DNA of 64,000 bases from Salegentibacter holothuriorum (GCF_900168045.1 NZ_FUYY01000004.1:186001-250000); one strand, 5' to 3'. Positions 22,717-30,855 are shown, numbered from the stretch's first letter. Notes: a model not told the origin generated them from the letters alone. Made by a program: numbers and translations.

Positions 22717-23780
22717 ATTTCGAGGTTTTTAAAAAACTCACTTAATTTCAATTTAATGAGTTCAGGATTTAGATTCTGGTATAATGCGGCATTCTTCTGT
22801 TTACTAAACTTAGATGGGCAACTTTTAAAAAGAAGAGGCTGAAAGTCTTCCAGATGAATTGAAACATGCTTCTTATCATCTTCATAAATAGCCCAATAGT
22901 TCTTTTTTACAATTGGAGAGTGAATTGAAAAAGTAGGTATTTCCAGGGCTTTCATAATATTTGCTGCTCCACCTTCATTTCCAAAATAAAGGTCGCAATT
23001 CGCAGCATTCAAAATAAAACCCTTAAGAGAACTTTCATAAATATTCAGGAAAATTTGAGATTGGGTCCCAGGATTACACTGGTTGTAAATATTCTTCGCT
23101 TCAGTGTATTGGAAGGGTAAATAATTAAAAAGTATTTGAGCATTTGGGATATGCTTTACTAGTTCGTCTAATAGGCTAGCCATATAATTACCCGGATAAG
23201 ATTTCATAGTAGAACTGCCTAAGACGCCGCACATAATCATTGGTTGATCTATCCTGATGCCCTGCTTTAAAAGTTTTTTTCTAAAGGTTTCTTTTTCTTC
23301 CGAAGAAATATAAATCTTAGGTTTTAGCTCTTTAGGGAACTCTTGATCTAAACCTTTTAAAACCTGCATTCTATTTTCTATGGCAAGTCCGCCCTTGGTT
23401 TCAGGTTTTTCTTTGTAAGTAAAGGTTTGTGTATAAAATACTCGGGTATAATTTTTCTGAAAGCCAAGTCTTATTGACGCTCCAGAGTAGCTGGCTATAA
23501 TACCTGAACTTATTTTAGAGTAAATATCAATTATTACTGAATAAGATTCATTGCGAATAAAACTCAAAAATTTCAAAAATTTTATAGGATTTTTTCCAAT
23601 CCCCGGAGCATATTCAATAATCTTATCTATAAAAGGATTGTTTTCTACTACTGGTTTTGTATGCGGATAGATTAAATAATGTAATTCAGCATCCGGATAT
23701 TTTTTCCGAAGGGCTTCAAATAAGATTGAGGATGTGAGCACATCCCCAATCATTTTTTGCTGAATTATAAGTATTTTCAT
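22713..23780 (-). CDS. Glycosyltransferase family 9 (heptosyltransferase-like)
   Basis: From ATG 23780 the product starts MKILIIQQKMIGDVLTSSIL, the exact GT9 N-terminal pattern. The 27 codons upstream to 23861 translate a GC-rich repeat and are rejected. Other family parts are RKKYPDAELHYLIYPHT, VLGSSTMKSYPGNYM, and the donor-site ANCDLYFGNEGGAANIMKAL. It probably adds a heptose or related sugar to the LPS core at the inner membrane. The start codon lies only 4 nt from a strong GC hairpin of the element at 23784-23899, which could restrict ribosome access. Confidence 0.88.
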   Translation of the reverse strand: MKILIIQQKMIGDVLTSSILFEALRKKYPDAELHYLIYPHTKPVVENNPFIDKIIEYAPGIGKNPIKFLKFLSFIRNESYSVIIDIYSKISSGIIASYSGASIRLGFQKNYTRVFYTQTFTYKEKPETKGGLAIENRMQVLKGLDQEFPKELKPKIYISSEEKETFRKKLLKQGIRIDQPMIMCGVLGSSTMKSYPGNYMASLLDELVKHIPNAQILFNYLPFQYTEAKNIYNQCNPGTQSQIFLNIYESSLKGFILNAANCDLYFGNEGGAANIMKALEIPTFSIHSPIVKKNYWAIYEDDKKHVSIHLEDFQPLLFKSCPSKFSKQKNAALYQNLNPELIKLKLSEFFKNLEI

Positions 23781-23783
23781 AAA

Positions 23784-23899
23784 AGCCCCTCCCGGCCTCC
23801 CCGAAGGGGAGGAGTCAGGTGTATTCACGTTATCTCTTATTTCTCGAGCTTTTCTCATCAAAAGAATCTTTGAATACCCCCTTCGTGGGTTAGGGGGCT
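23784..23899 (-). repeat. GC-rich bounded element 1
   Basis: The element begins GCCCCTCCCGGCCTCCCCGA and ends TTAGGGGGCT, so its ends are inverted AGCCCC / GGGGGCT. The hairpin CTCCCC-GAAGGGGAG lies at one end and CCCCCTTCGTGGGTTAGGGGG at the other. A related but larger element lies at 26858-27178. The GC content contrasts sharply with the surrounding AT-rich DNA. It fills the dapD-GT9 spacer. Confidence 0.65.
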
Positions 23900-23901
23900 A
23901 C

Positions 23902-24717
23902 CTACACCGCTACATTGTATTCACGTAATGCATCGTTAAGGGAGGTCTTTTTGTTGGTAGACTCTTTACGCTTTCCAATAATTAAAGCGCATGGAACATT
24001 ATATTCTCCGGCTGGGAATTTCTTGGTATAACTTCCTGGAATTACTACCGATCTTGCCGGAACAATTCCCTTCATTTCTTTAGGTTCATCTCCGGTAACA
24101 TCTATAATTTTTGTAGAGGCGGTAAGCACAACATTGGCACCCAAAACAGCTTCTTTCTCAACTTTAATACCTTCAACCACGATACTTCTTGATCCAAGAA
24201 ATGCGTTGTCTTCTATAATAACCGGAGAGGCTTGTAGAGGTTCTAAAACCCCGCCAATTCCTACTCCACCACTAAGGTGAACATTTTTACCAATTTGAGC
24301 GCAGCTACCTACAGTGGCCCATGTATCAACCATAGTACCTTCGTCTACATAAGCACCAATATTTACATAGCTTGGCATCATAATTACACCACTGGAGATA
24401 TAAGCTCCGTGTCTTGCAACCGCATTGGGAACCACACGAATTCCTTTTTCTTTATAACCTCTCTTCAAAGGGATTTTATCATGATATTCAAAGATCCCTG
24501 CTTCCAAAGTTTCCATTTGCTGGATTGGGAAATAAAGTACTACTCCTTTTTTCACCCATTCATTAACCTTCCAGCCATTCTCGGTAGGTTCAGCAGTTCT
24601 TAATTTTCCCGAGTCTAATAGCGAAATAACTTCGCGAATAGCTTTTATGGTTTCTGTATCTTTTAGTAAATCCCGGTTTTCCCAGGCTTCATTGATTTTT
24701 GCTTCTAAATGATCCAT
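23902..24717 (-). CDS. dapD: 2,3,4,5-tetrahydropyridine-2,6-dicarboxylate N-succinyltransferase
   Basis: From ATG 24717 (MDHLEAKINEAWENRDLL) the product has 271 residues, the standard DapD length, so the 28 codons upstream are not used. It uses succinyl-CoA in the lysine/diaminopimelate pathway and forms trimers through a left-handed beta-helix. The hexapeptide part runs from about residue 110 (VVPNAVARHGAYISSGVIMM) through YVNIGAYVDEGTMVDTWATV, GSCAQIGKNVHLSGGVGIGG and NAFLGSRSIVVEGI. The minus-strand -7 box TATATTTG at 24746-24739 gives a short leader. It diverges from ruvX, with the two promoters overlapping back to back. Confidence 0.95.
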   Translation of the reverse strand: MDHLEAKINEAWENRDLLKDTETIKAIREVISLLDSGKLRTAEPTENGWKVNEWVKKGVVLYFPIQQMETLEAGIFEYHDKIPLKRGYKEKGIRVVPNAVARHGAYISSGVIMMPSYVNIGAYVDEGTMVDTWATVGSCAQIGKNVHLSGGVGIGGVLEPLQASPVIIEDNAFLGSRSIVVEGIKVEKEAVLGANVVLTASTKIIDVTGDEPKEMKGIVPARSVVIPGSYTKKFPAGEYNVPCALIIGKRKESTNKKTSLNDALREYNVAV

Positions 24718-24763
24718 TGTATTATTCTTGATTTTTAGCAAATATAAGAGCTTAAGGCTAATT

Positions 24764-24796
24764 TTTGGTTCTAAAGCAATATAAACCTTACCTTTG
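24764..24796 (+). promoter_or_regulatory. Promoter of ruvX
   Basis: TTTG (24764-24767), 21 nt and TACCTTTG (24789-24796) fit the Bacteroidota consensus. The start site is expected near 24801, leaving about 10 nt before the ATG at 24811. The dapD -7 box TATATTTG lies on the other strand at 24739-24746. Confidence 0.65.
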
Positions 24797-24810
24797 CGCA
24801 AAATTTGAAG

Positions 24811-25218
24811 ATGGCACGAATTATGGCACTTGATTTTGGGACAAAACGCACCGGTATTGCGGTTAGCGATGAGCTTAAAATGATTGCCTCGGGATTAACT
24901 ACTGTAAAAACCCCGGAGCTTCTGGAGTTTCTTGAAAAATATTTTAAAGAGGAAAAAGTAGAACTGGTGTTGGTAGGGGAGCCTAAACAAAAAGATGATA
25001 CAGCTTCAGCAGTAGAAGTTTATATACAGCAGTTTTTAAAAATTTTCAGTAAAAAATTTCCTGAAATGCCCTTTAAGAGAGTAGACGAACGTTTTACTTC
25101 CAAGATGGCTTTTCAGTCTATGATAGATAGCGGTGTAAAAAAGAAAAAACGTAGGGATAAAGCGCTTATAGATGAAGTTAGTGCTACAATAATCCTGCAG
25201 ACTTATTTATACGAGTGA
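24811..25218 (+). CDS. ruvX: Putative pre-16S rRNA nuclease / Holliday junction resolvase-like RuvX (YqgF)
   Basis: From ATG 24811 the product is MARIMALDFGTKRTGIAVSD, a YqgF/RuvX RNase H-like domain of 136 residues. Family acidic sites are the Asp in ALDFGTKRTG, the Glu in LVGEPKQ and the Asp in DEVSATIILQTYL, plus RVDERFTSKMAFQSM. YqgF processes the 5' end of 16S rRNA in E. coli, and the resolvase name is historical. The TTG at 24805 was rejected as a start, since it would fall at the predicted transcription start. Next on the same strand are the four-helix-bundle element and def. Confidence 0.93.
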   Translation: MARIMALDFGTKRTGIAVSDELKMIASGLTTVKTPELLEFLEKYFKEEKVELVLVGEPKQKDDTASAVEVYIQQFLKIFSKKFPEMPFKRVDERFTSKMAFQSMIDSGVKKKKRRDKALIDEVSATIILQTYLYE

Positions 25219-25241
25219 GCTTAAAATGTATAATGCCTATT

Positions 25242-25255
25242 GAATAATTTATAAT
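25242..25255 (+). repeat. Left inverted repeat of the four-helix-bundle element
   Basis: GAATAATTTATAAT is the exact reverse complement of ATTATAAATTATTC at 25637-25650. One more flanking pair (T241 / A651) makes it 15 bp. It lies 17 nt before the likely ATG of the ORF. Confidence 0.7.
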
Positions 25256-25272
25256 TTAAGTTGTTTAATTTA

Positions 25273-25635
25273 ATGAAAACTGACTTAATTAATCGTTCCA
25301 ATGTTTTTGCACATAAATGCGTAAAACTAGCAATAAATCTTCCAAAAAATAAATTAGGAAGCCATATTGAGGGTCAGTTAATTAGATGTAGTACTTCGGT
25401 TCCAGCGAATTATAGGGCCGCATGTTTAGGACAATCAAAAAAAGCTTTTATTTCAAAACTAGGAATAGTAATTGAAGAAGCTGATGAATGAATTTTCTGG
25501 ATAGAATTCGCGAAAGATGAAGATCTGCTAAATGAGAAAGATTCAAAGGAATTGATAATTGAAGCCAAAGAGTTGACATCGATCTTTATCGCGTCTAGAA
25601 TCACGGCGGTAAGAAACCAGAATTCCGGGAAATGA
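25273..25635 (+). pseudogene. Four-helix bundle protein (23S rRNA intervening-sequence type), broken by an in-frame TGA
   Basis: From ATG 25273 the frame reads MKTDLINRSNVFAHKCVKLA, then NKLGSHIEGQLIRCSTSVPA, NYRAACLGQSKKAFISKLGI and EEADE, and is cut by TGA at 25489-25491. Reading on in the same frame gives IFWIEFAKDEDLLNEKDSKE and a full C-terminus to TGA 25633-25635. This is the complete four-helix bundle pattern, in which EEADE is normally followed by a residue such as Cys and FWLE. One base change of a Cys or Trp codon to TGA explains the break. The family is carried in 23S rRNA intervening sequences and as solitary ORFs. Perfect 15-bp inverted repeats flank it. A sequencing error is possible. 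Confidence 0.8.
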
Positions 25636-25636
25636 T

Positions 25637-25650
25637 ATTATAAATTATTC
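25637..25650 (-). repeat. Right inverted repeat of the four-helix-bundle element
   Basis: ATTATAAATTATTC starts 2 nt after the distal stop codon and is the inverted partner of 25242-25255. Together they would close a long stem around the ORF in RNA. Confidence 0.7.
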
Positions 25651-25676
25651 ATTATAAAATATAAATTCTAAGAAGA

Positions 25677-26267
25677 ATGATTTTACCAATTGTAGCTTAT
25701 GGAGATCCGGTTTTACGAAAAAAATGTAAAGAAATCCCGGAAGATTACCCAAAACTAGATGAGTTAATAGAAAATATGTGGGAAACCATGTATAATGCTT
25801 TTGGAGTTGGTTTAGCTGCGCCACAAATTGGCCGCCCAATTCGGTTGTTTCTTGTAGATTCCAGTCCGTTTGCAGAGGATGAAGAGTTGCAATTACAGGA
25901 GCGGGAAGAACTTAAAAAGCTAAAAAGAGTTTTTATTAACCCGACGATTGTAGAGGAAGAAGGAGATGAATGGGCTTTCAACGAAGGCTGTTTAAGTATT
26001 CCTGAAATTAGGGAAGACGTTTTTAGAAAACCTAAAATTGTTATAGAATACCAGGACGAAAATTTCAAGGAACATCGGGAGACTTTTACAGGACTGGCAG
26101 CCAGGGTTATTCAGCACGAATACGACCATATTGAAGGCATTCTATTTACCGATAAACTATCCAGTTTAAAAAAGCGTTTGCTAAAAGGTAAACTCGCCAG
26201 TATTTCAAAAGGGAAAATTAAAATTGAGTATAAAATGCGTTTTCCTGAAATGAAAAAAGGGCGGTAA
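25677..26267 (+). CDS. def: Peptide deformylase
   Basis: The 196-residue product has all three deformylase motifs: GVGLAAPQIG (about 43-52), EGCLSIP with the metal-binding Cys, and QHEYDHIEG with both His ligands and the catalytic Glu. It removes the N-formyl group from nascent proteins. The linker with DEELQLQEREELKKLKRVF between motifs 1 and 2 is as in other Bacteroidota enzymes. It follows ruvX and the four-helix-bundle element and precedes the DUF5606 gene by about 150 nt, a gene order commonly kept in flavobacteria (from memory). Confidence 0.96.
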   Translation: MILPIVAYGDPVLRKKCKEIPEDYPKLDELIENMWETMYNAFGVGLAAPQIGRPIRLFLVDSSPFAEDEELQLQEREELKKLKRVFINPTIVEEEGDEWAFNEGCLSIPEIREDVFRKPKIVIEYQDENFKEHRETFTGLAARVIQHEYDHIEGILFTDKLSSLKKRLLKGKLASISKGKIKIEYKMRFPEMKKGR

Positions 26268-26421
26268 TCACTTTGATAATTAGTTCTGGCAGCTGATATT
26301 TGCCAGCCTAAAATCAAAACCCTGGAAATAAGGTTTCGAGGTAAAAGTGGAAAAAAGTATTTTAGAATTTAGTGCTAAGCTTAAGATAACAAAACTCTCT
26401 TTGAGGGATTAAAAACATAAT

Positions 26422-26856
26422 ATGGGATTAGATAAAATATTAGCGATTTCGGGAAAACCCGGTTTATACGAACTTACCGCGCAAAGCCGTGGCGGATTTA
26501 TTGTAAAATCAATTCCTGATGGAAAGAAAATGGCGGTAAATATACGTCATAATGTAAGTCTATTAAGCGAGATTGCCATTTATACGTATACCGAAGAAGT
26601 TCCGCTTGCGGAAATCTTTGAAAAGATAAAAGAAAAAGAAGATGGAGGAGAAGCGATTAATCACAAATCTAATAAAACTGAATTAGAGAATTATTTTGCC
26701 GAAATTCTGCCAGATTATGATGTAGATCGTGTTTATACCAGTGATATGAAAAAAATCTTTCAGTGGTACAACCTACTTATTAAAAACGGTATTACAGATT
26801 TCTCTACCGAGGAAGAAACATCGGCAGAAAAGGATAATTCTGGCGAAGAAGAATAG
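26422..26856 (+). CDS. DUF5606 family protein
   Basis: The 144-residue product starts MGLDKILAISGKPGLYELTA, followed by RGGFIVKSIPDGKKMAV, VSLLSEIAIYTYTEEVPLAE and YFAEILPDYDVDRVYTSDMK. This matches the small Bacteroidota family DUF5606. It is cytoplasmic with an acidic C-terminal tail. In related genomes it lies between def and a MazG-type gene; here the def link is kept. The function is unknown. A GC-rich repeat element and a terminator follow. Confidence 0.82.
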   Translation: MGLDKILAISGKPGLYELTAQSRGGFIVKSIPDGKKMAVNIRHNVSLLSEIAIYTYTEEVPLAEIFEKIKEKEDGGEAINHKSNKTELENYFAEILPDYDVDRVYTSDMKKIFQWYNLLIKNGITDFSTEEETSAEKDNSGEEE

Positions 26857-26927
26857 TAAAGCCCTCACCCCCGCCTCTCCCAAAAGGAGAGGAGCTAATT
26901 TATTGGCACCGCCAAAGGGTATAATAC

Positions 26928-27000
26928 CGCGGGGCTTGCCTCGAAATTAAAAATTTGTTTCCAATGAATGCCTCGTGGGCTTGCCCCGAGATAGTTTACT
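26928..27000 (+). repeat. Interspersed repeat, family B, copy 3 (lacks the first hairpin)
   Basis: GGGGCTTGCCTCGAAATTAA and GAATGCCTCGTGGGCTTGCC followed by CCGAGATAGTTTACT match hairpins 2 and 3 of the family. The CTCGATAATCGAG block is missing. Confidence 0.75.
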
Positions 27001-27005
27001 ATTTT

Positions 27006-27039
27006 AAACCTCACAGTCTCGAAAATTGTGAGGTTTTTT
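27006..27039 (+). terminator. Intrinsic terminator downstream of the DUF5606 gene
   Basis: AACCTCACA, a 12-nt loop and TGTGAGGTT followed by a T run. It lies inside element 2. Confidence 0.75.
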
Positions 27040-27177
27040 AATGCCTTAAAATTACGTTTTCTGGGATAATATTAAAGTTGATTTAGTGTTCGTGGCAGAA
27101 TACCCCTGGGTTTTTTATAATTTTGAGTTCCCCTCTCGGAGCCTGTCCCGAATTTACTTCGGGAGGTTAGGGGGCTT

Positions 27178-29667
27178 TTAATCCAAAACCCCCAGAAACT
27201 TTAATCCAAAGATAAAGGCTCCTTCCCGCTGTCCATCTATATTGGAAACTACATAATCTAATCTTAGCAGTCTGTATTTTCCAAATCCAAGATTATCAAT
27301 TCCTACCGAATATTCAGAATAAGGTTTGCTGTTTTCGGTATACAGCGCATGGGCACCAATTACAAGGTTATAATTCAACTGATTTAAAAATGGGATCTTT
27401 CCCAAAACCCAACCTTTAAAATCGTGTTCGGCGTGAGCTTCAGCATAAGTTTTATTGCTACTCATCGCATAATAGGGTAGGAGGTTGAATCTGGATAAAT
27501 TGCTAAAGCCATTATTCACCCTGGTTTGGTTACCAATAAAGTGGCGGTAGTCTAGAAAGGCCATATCTTCGACATTTAAAAAAGTTCCCCCATTTAAATT
27601 ATAACCAAATTCACCTTTGTTGCCTAGTTTAAGCTGTTGTGTAAGCGAGGCTTTAAATTGATCGAAATTATATGCTTCTATACTGGCACCAAAACCTTTC
27701 TCGTAGCCTAAATATAACGTTGGATATTTTTCGTTGTTAATATTGAATTTTCCGCTGGGATAGCTCATATATTTTTGCCCGAATCTTATTCTGGTATTAA
27801 GATTTAGTTTAAAAATATTGTGCTCCCTGAGAGGGGCATAACCAAAATTCTCAGGTTGTAAGGGATTATTGGAAGTGTATTGCACTCCATCATTAGCAAT
27901 AATTACCTGGTCAGTTCTGTTGAATAATGGATTTCTGTTTTCAAAACTAAATTCTCCGAAAAAATAGAGTCCGTTAGAAATTTCCTGTTGATAAGCGATT
28001 TCCGCAAAAGAACGTTCGTAAAGTTTGAGGTAATTGCGTTCAAAAAAAATAGTAGTAATATCGTTTAATCGTTCCGAAATTGGAGTTCTATCGTTAATTT
28101 GTGCGGTTTCAATTCCGCCCGAAATTTTTAAAACCGGTCTACTGGAATTATTAAATTGCTTCTGAAAACCTCCCTTAATCCTAAAGCGCTCATCACTAAA
28201 ACCATAATTAAGCGTGGAATATAAACGCCAGAATTTCCCGGAGTTCTCGTCTTCAGCATCATTTTGTCTATAAGAAATTGTGGTAGAAGTATTCCAGCCC
28301 TGCACGGTATTAAAATGCGTGCCCATTAGTGGAGAACTTATATTAAAATACCTGTCTTTAAAGGAATCCTGCCAGGAATAACCAAAAACTGGAGCGGTTA
28401 AGTTGAATTTATTTCGAACCGCATCAATAGAGTCTTTGTAAGGCTTGGAATTTCTTACGGTTTGAATACTGTCCTTTTTTACATAATCCTTAATTTCCTC
28501 ATCGGTTAACGGCACCGGGCGCAACTTTTGCCAATAGGTTGAATCTTTTTTATTCGCTGCTTCTGCAAAAGACATAATCTCTCTGCCAAAACTGTTTTTA
28601 TTGAATTCAGGTTCAAAATTGTAATTGCTGTAAACCGCTGTGAAACGCCCATCTCCGGAAATTCCAAACATCGCAAATTGAAAATCTACGGTTTGTGAAA
28701 TTTGAATGTAAAAACCATTTTCTTCTGAAAACCGGTAATTTTGTTTGAAATCTAAAGTTTCAATTGGCGGCACTTGCACGGCCTGTCCAGTAGTTTGTAG
28801 TTCTACGCCAAAAATTTGCCACAGGTCTTCTACAATATAAATATGTCCTGAAAAAACACGGTCTTTTTCCCGCTTCGGACTCACTTTTATCTTGTTGATG
28901 AGGTTTCCATTTTTATCGTAGAAAGTTCCATCTAACTTATATTTGTAGTAATTAAAAGCGTATTCGGCAATAGGTGAAACCATTTCGCTATTAATCTCAA
29001 TGGTGTTTTCGTAAAACGAAAAGTAAGATTCCTGGGCGGAGTTTAAACTGAAACCATTATCGTCACCGCTTACTTTAGAAGCAATTATCTTTTCTTTAAA
29101 ATCGTCTGGTCTTTTATAAGAAATTTCAGAAATAGTTTCGCTTAAGTAAACGATTCCGCTTCGGGTAGAATCCAGTCCTCCCCCAAGATCGCCAATTTCC
29201 TGGCCAAGTATTTTCTCCGGGGCATTTTTAATTCGCCATAATCCACGGGAATAATAATCTGCGGTATAGGCCTCTAATTTTTCAGCATTTCGCTTTCTAA
29301 AATCAATGGATTTCCTAATAATGGCGTTTGCCGCATTTTCCCCGGAAGAAATGTTTACTTCATCTAAACTGGTGGTTTCAGGTTTCAGACTTATGTCTAA
29401 TTGATATGGAAATTCTTCAATAGAAACAGTTTTCTTCTGTGTTTGATAGCCCAAAAATTGAAATACTAGATCGTAGTCTCCAGGTCTATTTATTTTTAAT
29501 TCGTAAACACCGTTTTCATTAGAAGTGGTTCCGAATTTTCCGCTTTCCGTATAAATATTTACGTAAGGAAGTATCTTATTTTCGGTATCGGTAACTTTCC
29601 CGGTAATTTGTGCGGTTAAATTAAATGATGAAAAAATAAGAAAAATGATGAGGAATTTGTGATACAT
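27178..29667 (-). CDS. DUF5686 outer-membrane protein with carboxypeptidase-regulatory-like N-terminus
   Basis: The 829-residue product has a signal peptide (to about residue 19, LTAQ). A CarboxypepD_reg-like beta-sandwich (about 20-100) follows: ITGKVTDTENKILPYVNIYT, GTTSNENGVYELKI and DLVFQFLGYQTQKKTVSIEE. The large remainder matches DUF5686, predicted to end in an outer-membrane beta-barrel (repeated aromatic strands such as FRIKGGFQKQF, LFPYYAMSS-like segments, FIFGLKFLGVLD). There is no TonB plug, so it is not a classical receptor. It is the third gene of the smpB-MFS-DUF5686 unit (18-nt gap). The function is unknown. Confidence 0.88.
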   Translation of the reverse strand: MYHKFLIIFLIFSSFNLTAQITGKVTDTENKILPYVNIYTESGKFGTTSNENGVYELKINRPGDYDLVFQFLGYQTQKKTVSIEEFPYQLDISLKPETTSLDEVNISSGENAANAIIRKSIDFRKRNAEKLEAYTADYYSRGLWRIKNAPEKILGQEIGDLGGGLDSTRSGIVYLSETISEISYKRPDDFKEKIIASKVSGDDNGFSLNSAQESYFSFYENTIEINSEMVSPIAEYAFNYYKYKLDGTFYDKNGNLINKIKVSPKREKDRVFSGHIYIVEDLWQIFGVELQTTGQAVQVPPIETLDFKQNYRFSEENGFYIQISQTVDFQFAMFGISGDGRFTAVYSNYNFEPEFNKNSFGREIMSFAEAANKKDSTYWQKLRPVPLTDEEIKDYVKKDSIQTVRNSKPYKDSIDAVRNKFNLTAPVFGYSWQDSFKDRYFNISSPLMGTHFNTVQGWNTSTTISYRQNDAEDENSGKFWRLYSTLNYGFSDERFRIKGGFQKQFNNSSRPVLKISGGIETAQINDRTPISERLNDITTIFFERNYLKLYERSFAEIAYQQEISNGLYFFGEFSFENRNPLFNRTDQVIIANDGVQYTSNNPLQPENFGYAPLREHNIFKLNLNTRIRFGQKYMSYPSGKFNINNEKYPTLYLGYEKGFGASIEAYNFDQFKASLTQQLKLGNKGEFGYNLNGGTFLNVEDMAFLDYRHFIGNQTRVNNGFSNLSRFNLLPYYAMSSNKTYAEAHAEHDFKGWVLGKIPFLNQLNYNLVIGAHALYTENSKPYSEYSVGIDNLGFGKYRLLRLDYVVSNIDGQREGAFIFGLKFLGVLD

Positions 29668-29685
29668 GATGATGAATTGATTTTA

Positions 29686-30855
29686 TTAATGTTTTCTAAT
29701 AATGCCAAATAAACCAAGTGCCGGTCCAATGGCAAGTAAACTTAAACTGTAAACTGGTTCTATTTGATGCAAATAATTGATTAACTGAAGGCTTACAATA
29801 GTAATGGCAAAACCTATTGAATTTACTATGGTGAGTGCTGTTCCTTTAATTTCCGGTGGAGCATTACTGGCAACCAGGGTGGAGAATAGGGGAGAATCTG
29901 CTATAACTACAACTCCCCAAAAGCATAAAAAGCTAATAAGAACCGCTGCTGAAGCTTGCAAGAAAATAAAAGGAAAAGCGATGCAGCATATTCCTGATAA
30001 GAGTAAAGCTGTAGTCGCAGTTTTTTTAACTCCAAGAACTTCCGAAATATAACCTCCCGCAACACAAGAAAGTCCGCCAATGCCTATGATAATAAATGAC
30101 CAAAAGGGAACATCAAAATCGCTTGTGGGAAATGAAAGCTTATGAGTAGCCAGGATAATAGGAACAAAAGCCCAGAAAGTATATAGCTCCCACATATGGC
30201 CAAAATATCCAAAAGCTACGCTGCGGAGCTTTTTATTGCCGAAGACCCTGAAAACCGCATTGAAATTGAACTTTCCCTTTGCTTTTCTAAAAGGACCATT
30301 TGGGACAAAGAGTAAAATTAAAAGTCCGCCCAGAAATGCGAACAAGGAAGTCGCTATAATTACCCAACGCCAGGGAAGATCTTCCATTCCGGTAAAAGTT
30401 TTTAAAAAGTGTGGGAAAGCAGTTCCTAAAACTAATGCACCTACCAGGTATCCAAGTGATTTTCCCAGGCCTTTATTATAATAATCGGCGGCGAGTTTCA
30501 TCCCTACTGGGTATATTCCTGCTAAAGAAAATCCGGTGAGAAAGCGCAGTAGAAGTAAAGTGTTTAAATTATTGTTTTCCAGAACTACTCCCAGGTTAAA
30601 GATCGAACCAAAGACAGCAGAAATAAAAAAGAGTTTTGAGGGAGAAAATCTATCAGCCAGGCTTAAAAAAGCAAAAATGAGCGTTCCTAAAATAAAACCA
30701 AACTGAACCGCCGAAGTCAAATGCCCTAGCGCTTTTTCATTCAAATTAAAGTTGAGGTAAAGCTCTGGCATTACCGCATTTCCGGCAAACCAAAGCGAGG
30801 TACAGCAAAACTGGGAAAAAACAATTATTGGTAAAATTTGTTTTGCCGGCTTCAT
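29686..30855 (-). CDS. Major facilitator superfamily transporter
   Basis: The 389-residue membrane protein has about 12 hydrophobic helices. It opens PIIVFSQFCCTSLWFAGNAV and shows the MFS loop 2-3 region AFLSLADRFSPSKLFFISAV, then GFSLAGIYPVGMKLAADYYN and the matching GGYISEVLGVKK in the second half. The family covers many substrates and no motif here fixes one. It lies 7 nt after smpB and 18 nt before the DUF5686 gene, so all three share a transcript. Uptake or export direction is unknown. Confidence 0.92.
   Translation of the reverse strand: MKPAKQILPIIVFSQFCCTSLWFAGNAVMPELYLNFNLNEKALGHLTSAVQFGFILGTLIFAFLSLADRFSPSKLFFISAVFGSIFNLGVVLENNNLNTLLLLRFLTGFSLAGIYPVGMKLAADYYNKGLGKSLGYLVGALVLGTAFPHFLKTFTGMEDLPWRWVIIATSLFAFLGGLLILLFVPNGPFRKAKGKFNFNAVFRVFGNKKLRSVAFGYFGHMWELYTFWAFVPIILATHKLSFPTSDFDVPFWSFIIIGIGGLSCVAGGYISEVLGVKKTATTALLLSGICCIAFPFIFLQASAAVLISFLCFWGVVVIADSPLFSTLVASNAPPEIKGTALTIVNSIGFAITIVSLQLINYLHQIEPVYSLSLLAIGPALGLFGIIRKH

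Larger units (their letters stand above)
26858..27178 (+). repeat. GC-rich bounded element 2 (composite)
   Basis: This 321-nt spacer starts AAAGCCCTCACCCCCGCCTC and ends GGTTAGGGGGCTTT, so its ends are inverted AAAGCCC / GGGCTTT as in element 1. Inside are the hairpin CTCTCC-CAAAAGGAGAG, a family B repeat (26928-27000), a terminator (27006-27039) and a second GC hairpin (TCCCGAATTTACTTCGGGA). It looks like nested insertions in one spacer. The right end overlaps the stop codon region of the DUF5686 gene. No ORF is present. Confidence 0.6.

Noticed and set aside
23781-23861. 27-residue N-terminal extension of the GT9 gene
   Set aside because: It translates the GC-rich element; MKILIIQQK at 23780 is the standard family start.
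24718-24801. 28-residue extension of dapD
   Set aside because: DapD proteins are about 271 residues; the Met at 24717 gives that length and the extension overlaps the promoter region.
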